The notes beneath the pieces were generated by a model. That model had not been told where the DNA came from and did not search any database. It saw only the letters and a list, made by a program, of their open reading frames with translations. From Candidatus Fibrimonadaceae bacterium (GTDB lineage: Bacteria; Fibrobacterota; Fibrobacteria; Fibrobacterales; Fibrobacteraceae): a stretch of DNA of 64,000 bases. Each line of letters begins with the position of its first letter. Position 1 is the stretch's first letter. The stretch spans positions 1 to 64,000 of the forward strand of contig JAITFP010000072.1 in NCBI GenBank assembly GCA_031281275.1, read 5' to 3'. Shown here one piece after another: positions 50,731 to 60,721 of the stretch. Both the position numbers and the translations under genes were made by a program.

Positions 50731-51996
50731 ATGATACAAATAATATCACAAGGTTGTAGTGCGAATTTAAGTGAAAGCGAACAGATCGCTGGCTTGCTTT
50801 CAAAAAACGGTTATGATGAAGAAAATGCCATAGTTTTGAATTTATGCACAGTTAAAGGCGATAGTTCCGCATTGAAGGCGGTGAGAAACGCAAAAGAAAA
50901 TTACCCAAGCCTCCCAATGCTGGTAACGGGTTGTACAACGCCTGAGCTAATTGCATTGCTAAAAAAAATTGACCCAAAAATTTCCATAGCCAGCACACAT
51001 GCCCTTGAAAGAATTCCAGCAATAATAAAAAAAATGATTGCAGGCGAAACGGTTTTGGATTTGCAAAAAGAACATTCCCCGAAACTTGGAATTCCAAAAA
51101 TCCGCAAAAATCCCATTGTGGGAATTGTGAGCATTGCCGAAGGCTGCATGGATGCCTGCTCATTTTGTTCCACAAGAATGGTGAAAGGAAGGTTGAAAAG
51201 CTATGTGCCAGAGCAAATTGTAGAAGAAACAAAAACTTTGGTAGAGGGGGGATGCAAGGAAATTTGGCTAACAGCGCAAGATGCCGCTTGCTATGGTTTT
51301 GATATTGGAACAGACTTAGCCGAGCTTGTTATGCAAATTTTAAAAAAAACAAAGGGGGACTACCGCATAAGAATGGGAATGGGAAACCCAAGGCACACTT
51401 TGAGCTATGCGGAAAAACTCGTGGAGGTTTACAGGGATGAAAGGGTATTTAAATTTTTGCATTTGCCCGTGCAAAGCGGAAGCGATGAAATTTTGCGGGC
51501 AATGAAACGCAAACACACAGTTGACGATTACAAAAAACTGGTGGATTTTTTTTACACCGAATACAACGACTTTGCCATTTCCACTGATATAATAGTTGGC
51601 TTTCCTGGGGAGACCGAAGAAGATTTTCAAAAAAGTTTGGATTTAATAAAATGGAGCAAGCCAACGGGTTGCAACAGAACCCGTTTTGTTCCTCGCAAGG
51701 GAACTCTGGCAGCGAAAGAGCCAAACCAAATTCCGAGCCTTGAAAAATATAGGAGAAGCGCAGAGCTAACAAAAGTTTTCACCGAGGTTGCCTTGCAAAA
51801 TAATTTGAAATACGTAGGCACAGAGCATAGTATTTTGATAGATGAACTCGGCAAAAGGAATTCCCTCATTGGCAGAGCAGGCAATTACAAACCGGTTGCC
51901 GTACGCGGTGATTATAAGATTGGCGATAGAATAAGTGTGAGAATTAAGGATGCAGAGGCATTTGCATTGATTGGGGAAGAGAGCCTCTATCAGTAG
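50731..51996 (+). CDS. MiaB-family tRNA methylthiotransferase, archaeal/eukaryotic (CDKAL1-like) type
   Basis: 421 residues. An N-terminal UPF0004-type domain with Cys in QGCSANLSESE and NLCTVKGDSS, Cys in TGCTTPE, a radical-SAM core (CMDACSFCSTRMVKG, i.e. C-x3-C-x2-C) and a C-terminal TRAM domain. The CTVK motif and SxNLSESE resemble the archaeal and CDKAL1 branch, which makes ms2t6A37 in tRNA, rather than bacterial MiaB or RimO. The specific substrate is inferred from motif similarity. Confidence 0.8.
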   Translation: MIQIISQGCSANLSESEQIAGLLSKNGYDEENAIVLNLCTVKGDSSALKAVRNAKENYPSLPMLVTGCTTPELIALLKKIDPKISIASTHALERIPAIIKKMIAGETVLDLQKEHSPKLGIPKIRKNPIVGIVSIAEGCMDACSFCSTRMVKGRLKSYVPEQIVEETKTLVEGGCKEIWLTAQDAACYGFDIGTDLAELVMQILKKTKGDYRIRMGMGNPRHTLSYAEKLVEVYRDERVFKFLHLPVQSGSDEILRAMKRKHTVDDYKKLVDFFYTEYNDFAISTDIIVGFPGETEEDFQKSLDLIKWSKPTGCNRTRFVPRKGTLAAKEPNQIPSLEKYRRSAELTKVFTEVALQNNLKYVGTEHSILIDELGKRNSLIGRAGNYKPVAVRGDYKIGDRISVRIKDAEAFALIGEESLYQ

Positions 51997-52021
51997 ATTG
52001 AATTTTTCTATATTATATAGA

Positions 52022-53098
52022 ATGCCATCTTCGGTTTTTGCTAAAAATATTCGCTGGTTTTTTATGCGTTTCTTCTCGGAACGGTATGTTAGGCTCTGGT
52101 TTGAGAAAAAAAGCGGCGGCGAGCCTGAAATGTTTCAATATAAGGCAGATATTTCCACTTGCGAAAAAATTGTTATATTTTTGCCCTCAGAACTGGATAG
52201 GTTTTTTGTTCTTTTGCCTTTTGCGCTGTCTCTTTCCATAAAGCGAATGCCAGACAATTTTTTAATCATTGTAGATGAGAACAACCGTCACATTTTAAGA
52301 GCTATGGATTTGGAAAGGGCATCTTTGTTTTACAACGACAAAACTATGCTTTACGGTAGCTCAGATTTTTTTGACATAGAAAAAAGAATTCAGGAAAGAA
52401 GATGGGATTTGTGCCTTTTTTTGCAAGAAAATGCCAACCTTCCCTTTCTTTATTTGGCACGTGCAACAGGTGCTTCTTACCGCATGGGTGTAAAACAAGA
52501 TTTTCCTTTTTTAAACATAACCCTTAAAAATGCTTCGTTTAGCGATGATATTTATGCAAACCGTAATTTTCTCTATAAAACATTTTTGATAGATACCCAA
52601 AAAGCAGAACAAGATAGCATTCGCGCTACGCAAAAAAACGAAAAATTGAATTCAATTTCAAAACTCTCCACTGCGAATACTGTGTTGGTGAATTTGGAAC
52701 CACCAATACAAGGGGAGCCTTGGTCAGAAAGCGAAGTTATAGCTTTGTGCAAAGCGTTTCAACCCGGCTGGCGCTTAATAGCCATAGCCGCAACAACTGC
52801 ACAGCTAGATATGTATTCAAAAGTTATGGAAGAATTGGATATGCGCAGCAATCACGTTCTTTTGCATTCGGAATCCGTATTTAGCTTGCTCAGGCAGTAT
52901 CCTGGCATAATAACCCTTAATTCCGTGCACTGCCATTTATTTTTGAATTTGAGCAATATAAAAGTTCTTATGCTTGAACATGATGGCGACCAGAGTTATA
53001 TGGTGCCAAACAATCAAAGAATGATAAAATTCTCAAGGAATGGAAATTTTTATTCCCTTTCCAAATTAGCCTCGGATTTTTTAAAGGAACCCAAGTGA
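52022..53098 (+). CDS. GT9-like (heptosyltransferase-fold) protein
   Basis: The ATG chosen (MPSSVF) follows TATATTATATAGA, so the mRNA is likely leaderless; the ORF-track start overlaps the previous gene. 358 residues with two Rossmann-like halves: FLPSELDRFFVLLPFALSL and a second with VLVNLEPPIQGEPWSE and LIAIAATTAQLDMYSK, resembling ADP-heptose:LPS transferases. Canonical catalytic residues are not obvious, so activity is uncertain. It overlaps ispH by four bases. Confidence 0.55.
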   Translation: MPSSVFAKNIRWFFMRFFSERYVRLWFEKKSGGEPEMFQYKADISTCEKIVIFLPSELDRFFVLLPFALSLSIKRMPDNFLIIVDENNRHILRAMDLERASLFYNDKTMLYGSSDFFDIEKRIQERRWDLCLFLQENANLPFLYLARATGASYRMGVKQDFPFLNITLKNASFSDDIYANRNFLYKTFLIDTQKAEQDSIRATQKNEKLNSISKLSTANTVLVNLEPPIQGEPWSESEVIALCKAFQPGWRLIAIAATTAQLDMYSKVMEELDMRSNHVLLHSESVFSLLRQYPGIITLNSVHCHLFLNLSNIKVLMLEHDGDQSYMVPNNQRMIKFSRNGNFYSLSKLASDFLKEPK

Positions 53099-54021
53099 AA
53101 TGTATTTTGGCAAAGCCAAGAGGTTTTTGCGCAGGCGTTGAGCGCGCTATTTTAATGGTTGAAAAATCCGTGGAGAAATTCAGGGAACCGGTTTATGTTA
53201 GGCACGAAATTGTACACAACCGCTTTGTGGTTGATAGCCTGAGAAAAATAGGCGTTGTATTTGTTGAAGATTTATCAAAAGTACCTTGTGGCTCGGTTGT
53301 GATATTTTCTGCGCATGGGGTGAGCAGAGATATTTACGAAAGTGCAAAAAACAGGCAACTTAAAGTTATAGATGCAACTTGCCCCATTGTGAGAGCTGTA
53401 CACAGAAACGCAATTAAATATGCAAATTCAGGTTGCTCCATAGTTTTGATAGGTCACCCAGGGCACGCAGAAATTGACGGGACTCTTGGGCAATTGCCAG
53501 CCGGAAAAATGCACCTTGTAAGCTCGGTGGAAGATGTTCAAAATTTACCAACAGTAGATGGAGATATTGCCTATTTAACGCAAACAACGCTTTCTACCGA
53601 AGAAACGGCAGACATAATATTTGCTTTGAAAAAAAAGTACCCTGACATACAAGGTTCAAAAACTGGAAATGTGTGCTATGCCACCACCAATAGGCAAAAC
53701 GCGGTTCGCTCAATATGCAGAGAAATAGATATGCTCTTGATAGTTGGGTCTCAGAACTCCAGTAATTCAAACCGTTTAAGAGAACTAGGCGAAGAGTACG
53801 GGGTTAAAAGCATTTTGATAGATTCCGTGAAAGATTTGAGCAAAGATATGTTCCTCAAAATAAATTCAGTGGGAATATCAAGCGGAGCCAGCGCGCCGGA
53901 ATATTTGGTTTTGGAAATAGTGGAATGGCTAAAAGAACATTTTAGCATTGAAGAAATTGTAGAAGAGCGGGTTGTAAAGGAAATAACAAAATTCCCCTTG
54001 CCTCTGGAGTTAGAAGAATGA
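53095..54021 (+). CDS. ispH: 4-hydroxy-3-methylbut-2-enyl diphosphate reductase
   Basis: 308 residues. Last step of the MEP isoprenoid pathway using a [4Fe-4S] cluster. Cluster cysteines occur in FCAGVERA, DATCPIV and GNVCYATTNRQ. Catalytic motifs SAHGVS and IGHPGHAEIDGTLGQ are present. The start is GTG overlapping the upstream stop. Identification is secure. Confidence 0.96.
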   Translation: MKCILAKPRGFCAGVERAILMVEKSVEKFREPVYVRHEIVHNRFVVDSLRKIGVVFVEDLSKVPCGSVVIFSAHGVSRDIYESAKNRQLKVIDATCPIVRAVHRNAIKYANSGCSIVLIGHPGHAEIDGTLGQLPAGKMHLVSSVEDVQNLPTVDGDIAYLTQTTLSTEETADIIFALKKKYPDIQGSKTGNVCYATTNRQNAVRSICREIDMLLIVGSQNSSNSNRLRELGEEYGVKSILIDSVKDLSKDMFLKINSVGISSGASAPEYLVLEIVEWLKEHFSIEEIVEERVVKEITKFPLPLELEE

Positions 54022-54022
54022 A

Positions 54023-54496
54023 CTAGTTATTGCCTTGCCAAGTATATACTTCTATGCTGCCCGGTACACCGCATTGTAAAAAGCTACTGTGGCTTTTGGT
54101 GTTGGATATTCTCAATTCTGCTCCTGAGCGAAGAACCTCAACTGTGGCATCAATGGGGTATATTCCTTCTATGCAATCTCCAGATTCGCAATCTATTTTC
54201 ATTCCTGTTTCGTTTAGTTCCCAATCTCCATTTGTCTCCAAAATCAAATTCTGATAACCGCCTTTAAAGGAAAAATTACCCTTTTTTGTAAACTTTAAAT
54301 AGTTCTCAGTTTCTTTATTTGGATCGCATAGTGAGTTTGCTTTTTCTACCCTGTCAAGATACCATCTACCTACAAGGCATTTCTTGACGACTGGTATTGT
54401 GGCACAAAGTTCGGAATGTGTGGATTCTGGTTTATCTTCTGAGCAGGCAACCAGCGCAAAAATTGCAAAAGCGAGAAAAGGAAGGAGTTTGTTCAT
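54023..54496 (-). CDS. Lipocalin-like lipoprotein
   Basis: 157 residues with a lipoprotein signal peptide (lipobox LVAC). The sequence LVGRWYLDRVE followed by FTKKGNFSFKGG resembles lipocalin-like or copper resistance/META-type beta-barrel lipoproteins, with six Cys after the lipid anchor. The 3' end abuts ispH (one base between stops). No specific function recognised. Confidence 0.7.
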   Translation of the reverse strand: MNKLLPFLAFAIFALVACSEDKPESTHSELCATIPVVKKCLVGRWYLDRVEKANSLCDPNKETENYLKFTKKGNFSFKGGYQNLILETNGDWELNETGMKIDCESGDCIEGIYPIDATVEVLRSGAELRISNTKSHSSFLQCGVPGSIEVYTWQGNN

Positions 54497-54545
54497 ATAT
54501 GTTGTAATATAGTAAGTGCAAGGAGTAGCTTTCTATATTACCCTT

Positions 54546-55304
54546 ATGAAAAAATCCTACATTCTTTCCGCAGTTGCCGGTTTGGCAATTATTTTTTGCT
54601 TTTCTTTCGCGTCTTGTGATTTGAACGCGAATAGCAAAGCCGTTTCAAACAAAGCCGCGCTTGAAACCCCGCGTGGCAAGTATAGCTATGCTGTTGGCTC
54701 AGATTGGGGCAGGGCAATAAGGCAAGCTATAAATCAGGTGGAGGCAGATTTAGATTATTCTTTGATTTTGCAAGGAATAAAAGACCAATTTGACACCACG
54801 CAATCTGTTCTTATGAACGATAGTGAGGTAACAGCCGCTCTGCAAGAATTTATGGCTGAAATACAAAGATCCCGTACGGCAAAAGATTCCATTGCTAGGG
54901 AAGAGAGAAAACAAAAAGCTAATGCCTTTCTTGAAAAAAACAAGAGTGAAGTTGGCGTTGTTGTCACCGAAAGCGGTTTGCAATACATAATTTTAAAAGA
55001 AGGCGAAGGCAAGATTGCAAAAGATGGCGATACCATAACAGTCCATTACACGGGCACTTTTATGGACGGCAATAAATTTGATAGTTCCCTGGACCGCAAT
55101 CAGCCTCTATCCATAGCACTAGGCGAAGGTCAGCTCATCTCGGGCTGGGTGGAAATGCTTCGCTTGATGAATAAAGGCGAAAAGGTAAAAATCTGGGTTC
55201 CAAGCCATTTGGGATATGGAGAAGTTGGCAATAGAGCAATACCAGGCAATTCAATGCTTATTTTTGAAATGGAATTACTGGACATCAAGCCGGCTAAAAA
55301 ATAA
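54546..55304 (+). CDS. FKBP-type peptidyl-prolyl isomerase lipoprotein (FkpA/Mip-like)
   Basis: 252 residues starting at MKKSYIL (six bases after TATATT; no Shine-Dalgarno). Lipobox FASC, an N-terminal dimerisation helix region (YAVGSDWGRAI to KANAFLEKNK), then the FKBP domain: GLQYIILKEGEG, VHYTGTFMDGNKFDSS, and GYGEVGNRAIPGNSMLIFEMELL. It catalyses proline isomerisation in the envelope. It abuts meaB directly. Confidence 0.93.
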   Translation: MKKSYILSAVAGLAIIFCFSFASCDLNANSKAVSNKAALETPRGKYSYAVGSDWGRAIRQAINQVEADLDYSLILQGIKDQFDTTQSVLMNDSEVTAALQEFMAEIQRSRTAKDSIAREERKQKANAFLEKNKSEVGVVVTESGLQYIILKEGEGKIAKDGDTITVHYTGTFMDGNKFDSSLDRNQPLSIALGEGQLISGWVEMLRLMNKGEKVKIWVPSHLGYGEVGNRAIPGNSMLIFEMELLDIKPAKK

Positions 55305-56372
55305 TTGAGTGCGCTCTCTATTTCGCAAGGAGTGGCAGAGAAATCTGTTGTGAACCCTGATATGGAGGCTGTGCTTGCAAAGCGCCGCCGAAGGGAGCCT
55401 AGTGTAGATGAGCTTTTCAAAGGCATTTTAAAAGGCGACCGCTCTGTGCTTGCCAAAGGCATAACACTTGTGGAAAGCAACTTGCCCGAACATCAGAACA
55501 AGGCACAGGAGTTAATTCAAAAATGCCTACCTCATTCCGGGAATTCTTTGAGAATAGGAATAACTGGAAGCCCAGGTGCTGGCAAAAGTTCATTCATAGA
55601 AACCTTTGGCGTTTATTTAATAGAAGAGCATAAAAAAAAATTAGCCGTTTTAGCAATAGACCCAACGAGCCAGCGCACAAAGGGCAGCATTTTAGGTGAT
55701 AAAACCAGAATGAATTGCCTCTCTGCAAAAGATGAGGCTTTTATACGACCTTCACCATCTGGCTCTTCTTTGGGCGGAGTAGCGCAAAAAACGCGCGAAT
55801 CCATACTCCTTTGCGAAGCGGCAGGTTATACCACAATATTGATAGAAACAGTGGGAGTTGGTCAAAGTGAAACTGCCGTGCACGGAATGACAGATTTCTT
55901 TTTGCTTTTGATGCTTGCGGGCGCAGGCGATGAACTACAGGGCATAAAGCGCGGAATAATGGAAATGTGCGATGGCATGGCTATAACAAAATGCGATGGG
56001 CAAAATATCACAAAAGCCCTCGCTGCCCGAAGCGAATACCAAAACGCACTGCATCTATTTCCTGCAACTCAAAACGGCTGGTCACCAAAAGTGATAGCCA
56101 CATCTTCTGTTACAAAAGAAGGACTCTTGGAAGTTTGGCAAATGATAACTGAATTTGAAAACACAGTTAAGCAAAACAACTGGTTTTATCAAAACAGAAA
56201 AGAACAGCAAAAAAACTGGATGGAAAGCACAATCCACGATAGCTTAATGTTTAATTTTTACAATCACCCCGATGTGCAAAAAGAACTTCCTTTGGCAGAG
56301 CAAGCCGTTTTGGAAGGAAAGGAGAGCCCATTCAAGGCGGCAAACAGATTGCTCAGTTATTTTTCTCGTTAA
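55305..56372 (+). CDS. meaB: Methylmalonyl-CoA mutase-associated GTPase MeaB
   Basis: 355 residues. G3E/SIMIBI GTPase with Walker [20 protein letters not shown] and base-specificity motif TKCDGQN. MeaB protects or reloads the B12-dependent methylmalonyl-CoA mutase. The start is TTG immediately after the FKBP stop. Its presence with a biotin-type carboxyltransferase (57235..58791) points to a succinate-propionate route. The mutase itself is not in the window. Its 3' end overlaps rfbA (convergent) by 20 bases. Confidence 0.93.
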   Translation: MSALSISQGVAEKSVVNPDMEAVLAKRRRREPSVDELFKGILKGDRSVLAKGITLVESNLPEHQNKAQELIQKCLPHSGNSLRIGITGSPGAGKSSFIETFGVYLIEEHKKKLAVLAIDPTSQRTKGSILGDKTRMNCLSAKDEAFIRPSPSGSSLGGVAQKTRESILLCEAAGYTTILIETVGVGQSETAVHGMTDFFLLLMLAGAGDELQGIKRGIMEMCDGMAITKCDGQNITKALAARSEYQNALHLFPATQNGWSPKVIATSSVTKEGLLEVWQMITEFENTVKQNNWFYQNRKEQQKNWMESTIHDSLMFNFYNHPDVQKELPLAEQAVLEGKESPFKAANRLLSYFSR

Positions 56373-57231
56373 ATCTTTTGAAAATATAATCCCTATATGG
56401 GCATTTGGGCATATTGCTTTCTAAATATGCTTTCATTTTTTCCCAAGTAACAAAGCCTCGGTCAACGGCTATTTCTTCTAAGCAGGCTATTTTAAGACCT
56501 TGCCTTGATTCCAAGGTATAAACAAAATTGCTCGCTTCCAAAAGAGATGCGTGGGTGCCTGTATCTAGCCATGCAACTCCGCGCCCTATTTTTTTCACAA
56601 ACAAGGTTCCTTCTTGCAAATACATTTTGTTTATATCTGTTATTTCTAGCTCGCCTCTTGCGCTGGGTTTTAGAGATTTGGCTTTTTCCAAAATGCTTTT
56701 ATCGTAAGCATATAAACCAGGCACTGCGTAATTGCTCTTTGGTTTTGCCGGTTTTTCTTCCAAAGAAAGTGCTTTGCCTTTTGCATCAAACTCAACAACT
56801 CCATAACGCTCAGGGTCATTAACCGCATAGCCCAATATGCGCGCTCCTGTGAAATTTTTTGCATCTGCCATTATGCCATATAAATCAAAAGCTCCGTAAA
56901 AAATATTATCGCCTAAAATCAATGTGCAGGGCTGGTCTTTAATAAAATCTTCTGCTATCAAAAAAGCCTGAGCTATGCCCTCAGGACGCGGTTGAGCGGC
57001 ATATTGAATGTTTAGCCCCCATTGACTTCCATTGCCGAGCAAATTTTCAAAACGTGGCAAATCCACAGGTGTACTTATCAGCAAAATATCCCTTATTCCG
57101 CCGAGCATCAGCGTGGAAAGAGGATAATAAACAATTGGCTTGTCGTACACGGGTTGAAGCTGTTTGCTTGCAACTGCGCTTAAAGGGTAAAGCCTAGAAC
57201 CCGCACCTCCAGCTAAAAGAATGCCTTTCAA
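56353..57231 (-). CDS. rfbA: Glucose-1-phosphate thymidylyltransferase
   Basis: 292 residues. Makes dTDP-glucose for rhamnose and other surface sugars. N-terminal [42 protein letters not shown] and [12 protein letters not shown] are the family motifs. The start codon is TTG three bases after the stop of the preceding carboxyltransferase gene. No other rfb genes are in the window. Confidence 0.95.
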   Translation of the reverse strand: MKGILLAGGAGSRLYPLSAVASKQLQPVYDKPIVYYPLSTLMLGGIRDILLISTPVDLPRFENLLGNGSQWGLNIQYAAQPRPEGIAQAFLIAEDFIKDQPCTLILGDNIFYGAFDLYGIMADAKNFTGARILGYAVNDPERYGVVEFDAKGKALSLEEKPAKPKSNYAVPGLYAYDKSILEKAKSLKPSARGELEITDINKMYLQEGTLFVKKIGRGVAWLDTGTHASLLEASNFVYTLESRQGLKIACLEEIAVDRGFVTWEKMKAYLESNMPKCPYRDYIFKRFNEKNN

Positions 57232-57234
57232 TCT

Positions 57235-58791
57235 TTACCCGCTAACCTGCACATTAAATGTTTTTCCGCCAACGGTAACGCCATAATTGACGGTTCCGCT
57301 AATGGGTGCAAAAACCAGTGGAGATGCTACTGGTGCAGCCTGCGTAGCTGGCGCAGCAACGGGTGTAGCGGCAGCCGGAGCAGCAGGTTTCTTTTTGGGA
57401 ACGCTAACTCTTGCCTTGCCCTGCAAGAAATCCAAACCTTTGTTGCCGCCCTTTGTTGCCATTGCGCCAATTATGAAAATATTTTCATCGGTTACAGGCA
57501 AATGGTTATCTTCCAAAACTTTTTTCGCTTTTGGAATGCCGGGTTCCAAAACATCCAATGGATTTCCAGTGAACACAGGTTTTTTCATTTGCTCGCTTGC
57601 AATTTTAACTATTTCTGGATCTGGCTCTCTGGGTGTTTTGCCAAGGTAGCCAAGAACCATATTGCCATAGCCATCGGTTATTTTTTTCCAAGGTCCTTGA
57701 ACTGTGTTTGCATAAGCCTGCTGGAAATAAAATTGAGAAACAGGGGTAACGCTTGAGCCAAATCCACCGCGAGCCACGCACTCTGCCATATTTTTAATCA
57801 CTTGTGGGTAAAGATGGAATGTTTTGGTTTCGCGCATCATCAATGTGTTTGCGGTTAAGGCACCGCCTGGCATTGGGCTAAAAATAACTTCGGGTTCAAT
57901 TGCCAGAGCCTCTGGTGGAAAGTCATATTCTTTGAAACATTCCTTGCTCACCTGGTTTGCTTCCATAATTTTTTCAACATCAATATCCAAAGTGTAATCT
58001 GTGCCTTTTAAAGCGTGCCAAAGAGAAAGCAAATCGGGTTGAGCTGTTCCACCGCTGAGAGGTGATCTGCCACAACAAACACCGTCTGCGCCACCTTCAA
58101 TAGCAGCCACATATTGGGCAATGCCTGTTCCGCAGGTATCGTGAGAGTGTATGCGAAGCTCCACTTTGTCGCCAAGAAGTTTGCGCGCTTGTTTAAAGGT
58201 TTCGTGAACTTTGCGTGGATTTGCCGTGCCGCTTGCATCTTTAAAGCATACACTTACAAAAGGAACGCCGGAATCCAAAATCTTTTTTAAGGTTTCAAGG
58301 TAAAATGCAGGTTCGTGCGCACCTTCGCCCTTGCAGTGGCGGGGCAATTCCATCATGGTCACCACAACCTCATGTTCCAAGCCAGCATCAGTTATGCACT
58401 TTCCTGAATATATGAGGTTATTCACATCGTTCAAGGCATCAAAATTGCGAATGCGTGTCATGCCGTGCTTTTTAAACATTTTGGCGTGTAAATCTATCAT
58501 ATCTCTGGGCTGGGGTTCCAAGGCAACCACATTTATGCCACGAGCGAGCGTTTGCAGGCGAATTTTAGGACCCACAGTTTTGCGGAAAGTGTCCATCATA
58601 TTAAAAGCATCTTCGTTGCAATATAGGTAAGGTGCTTGGTATCTTGCGCCGCCACCAGCTTCAAAATGCTCAATTCCCGCATGAACCCCCGCTTCCAAAG
58701 CAGGGAGAAAATCTTTTGTCAAAACGCGAGCGCCAAAAACCGACTGAAAGCCATCGCGAAAGCTAGTATCTTGGAATAGTATCTTTTTCAT
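57235..58791 (-). CDS. Carboxyltransferase subunit of biotin-dependent (oxaloacetate/methylmalonyl/transcarboxylase-type) enzyme
   Basis: With the start at MKKILFQD this is 518 residues. HMGL-type barrel motifs are FQDTSFRDGFQSVFG, SVCFKDASGTANPR with the catalytic Lys, and RIHSHDTCGTG with metal His residues; the conserved carboxylase domain follows. After an Ala/Pro linker (KKKPAAPAAATPVAAP) only a short YGVTVGGKTFNVQV remains, and the biotinyl domain with its AMKM lysine is absent. It therefore resembles the 5S transcarboxylase subunit or a split decarboxylase whose biotin carrier is encoded elsewhere. The -10 TATATT is six bases before the ATG. Confidence 0.85.
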   Translation of the reverse strand: MKKILFQDTSFRDGFQSVFGARVLTKDFLPALEAGVHAGIEHFEAGGGARYQAPYLYCNEDAFNMMDTFRKTVGPKIRLQTLARGINVVALEPQPRDMIDLHAKMFKKHGMTRIRNFDALNDVNNLIYSGKCITDAGLEHEVVVTMMELPRHCKGEGAHEPAFYLETLKKILDSGVPFVSVCFKDASGTANPRKVHETFKQARKLLGDKVELRIHSHDTCGTGIAQYVAAIEGGADGVCCGRSPLSGGTAQPDLLSLWHALKGTDYTLDIDVEKIMEANQVSKECFKEYDFPPEALAIEPEVIFSPMPGGALTANTLMMRETKTFHLYPQVIKNMAECVARGGFGSSVTPVSQFYFQQAYANTVQGPWKKITDGYGNMVLGYLGKTPREPDPEIVKIASEQMKKPVFTGNPLDVLEPGIPKAKKVLEDNHLPVTDENIFIIGAMATKGGNKGLDFLQGKARVSVPKKKPAAPAAATPVAAPATQAAPVASPLVFAPISGTVNYGVTVGGKTFNVQVSG

Positions 58792-58974
58792 AGGGTAAAT
58801 ATAGAAAATTAATATCTCCCTTTCCAACGAGCTTCACCCAGAGGTTTGCTATGATTTTATGCGTTTTGAACGGTTCGGCTTTGGGGCTTGGAATGGATTG
58901 CACAAGGCGCAAGATGCCTTTGGCGAGTTTGGGTTAATTTGGTTCACCGTGTGAAAAGGTGCTAAGGAATTTTC
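58792..58974 (+). other. Intergenic stretch with a possible 3' gene remnant
   Basis: A plus-strand frame runs from about 58822 to a TGA at 58953, with an internal ATG giving about 31 residues (MRFERFGFGAWNG...). It is Phe/Gly-rich and ends WFTV. There is no Shine-Dalgarno sequence. It might be the tail of a lost gene or chance. The left end of the gap holds the carboxyltransferase promoter. Confidence 0.25.
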
Positions 58975-60561
58975 TTAGCACCCAAAAATTGTTATCTTCT
59001 TTCCTGCCGATTGCTTGACCTCTTTCACGTAAAGTTTTTTGCTCCAGCTTTTTTTGGGAGTGCGGTCAAAAATCACTACCCAGCCTTCTTTTGAGCCTAC
59101 TTTATCCATATATTTCAAAATTTGTTCTGTGGAATCTTTTATTGTTTTAACTCCCTTGTAAATTTTAAGCTCAATAGGGTATTTATGATTCTCCCACTCA
59201 ACGCAAATATCAGCACGGTTTGTGCCTAAAGCCATTTCTCGGCTAATATGACCGCCGCCATTTATCACACGCTGCAAAAATGCCTGAATCACCAAATGAG
59301 GGGCGGCTTCGTCATATTGGTAAAAATTCTCTTTGTAGCGTTGTATCCATATCTCGCTGTTCTCTCGCCAAAAAACTTGAAAATCTTTCAGCAAAGCATT
59401 GACGTTTATTTTCCCACCCTTCAAATAATGTGGAACATCATAATCTTTGTATTTGGTTTTTAGTATATCTTGAACATTCCAATTAAGTGACCTAACTATC
59501 AATTCGGCATAAATGGGATTGGCTGGCTCTATTTGGTCACAGCTGTCTCTGATTATTCCCAAATCCCTAGTGTAAAGATAGTCATCCGATGATTTGTCCA
59601 TTGTATAATCTTCGCCAAGAATCAAAGGCTGTATTACTTTGCGGACACGTTCCTCCTTTAGCCTCTCCATAAGCGAATCAAAGTGCGTTCCCCTTGCAAG
59701 AACTATATTTTGGATAGCCTGCTTTGCAATATCTTGTGTTATGACGGTGGAGTAATCAGATTTGCAAATTTTTTCAACCGCTTCCCTAGCTATGGCGTTC
59801 ACAAGCCAAGGCTGCCCCTGCGTTTGTTCAAAGATAAACTGGGTAGCATCTTTTTCAAATACCTGTTCTGTTGCTGTGGTATGCTGATTGTAAAGTTCTG
59901 TCACATCGTCTTTCGTGAAATTTTCTAAAGTCATAGCTTCGGTCACTATGTTGAATGGGCTTGCACTGCCGAGCGTTTCGCGGTCTGGGCGAATATGGGC
60001 TTTGTAGTCCCTTATGTTGCGCATTCCTACCAAAGCTATGCTATGAACAAATGGACTTCTCGCTCTGGACACAAAACCTTCTCGCAACTGCCTTAAAAAT
60101 GTGATTAAAGTTCCGTTGCTAAGGCAATCGGCTTCGTCAAAAAATATGACCAAAGGCTTGTCTAAAATTTTGCTAATTTTTGAAAGTTCAAATTGCAGCA
60201 AGGAGGCAAAACCTATATTGCTAGGTTCTTTTGCAAACATATCTCCTTTAGGAAAATTTGAGCGATAAAAAGCAATTTTTAAAGCATCTATTATCTCCGG
60301 CATTGCTTCTTTTGCTTCTGTAATTCCTTGTATCTTTTCCAAAGAGCAATATAAAGCATAATACTTACCCTCTGCATTTATTTTATCTACGAGTTCCAGT
60401 AAAAGAGTTGTCTTTCCGCTTTGCCGAGCGGCGTGAAGGACAAAATAATCTTTTTGCTCTATTAAATTTATCAGTTCTTTGCCTATATTACGCAAAGGGT
60501 CAAGCATATAATGCTCATTTGAATTGCAGGGACCAGCTATATTGAAGCGTTTTTGAGACAT
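58975..60561 (-). CDS. AAA-like ATPase with C-terminal PD-(D/E)XK nuclease domain (2)
   Basis: I use the ATG at MSQKRFNIAG (528 residues) rather than the ORF-track start. Walker A is AARQSGKTTL, Walker B is LVIFFDEAD, and the C-terminal nuclease motif is NRADICVEW with YPIELKIYKG. Same architecture as 18676..20244 (both begin with a G-C-x-P or G-P-C-type motif and HYM), but they differ strongly. Such ATPases are multi-copy in related genomes; function unknown, possibly defence. It stands alone between the intergenic gap and the SH3b gene, which diverges. Confidence 0.8.
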   Translation of the reverse strand: MSQKRFNIAGPCNSNEHYMLDPLRNIGKELINLIEQKDYFVLHAARQSGKTTLLLELVDKINAEGKYYALYCSLEKIQGITEAKEAMPEIIDALKIAFYRSNFPKGDMFAKEPSNIGFASLLQFELSKISKILDKPLVIFFDEADCLSNGTLITFLRQLREGFVSRARSPFVHSIALVGMRNIRDYKAHIRPDRETLGSASPFNIVTEAMTLENFTKDDVTELYNQHTTATEQVFEKDATQFIFEQTQGQPWLVNAIAREAVEKICKSDYSTVITQDIAKQAIQNIVLARGTHFDSLMERLKEERVRKVIQPLILGEDYTMDKSSDDYLYTRDLGIIRDSCDQIEPANPIYAELIVRSLNWNVQDILKTKYKDYDVPHYLKGGKINVNALLKDFQVFWRENSEIWIQRYKENFYQYDEAAPHLVIQAFLQRVINGGGHISREMALGTNRADICVEWENHKYPIELKIYKGVKTIKDSTEQILKYMDKVGSKEGWVVIFDRTPKKSWSKKLYVKEVKQSAGKKITIFGC

Positions 60562-60721
60562 TAATGATAAAATAGAAAAACTATCACGCTTTAGGCAATC
60601 AACCCCGAAAAGCACCAATAAACGCCATTTTTATGCGAATTTAGCCGTTTTTGCAATGCAGCTTATGATAGAAAATTATTTTGTGACATATTCGTAAATT
60701 TTTACTATATTCACACATAAG

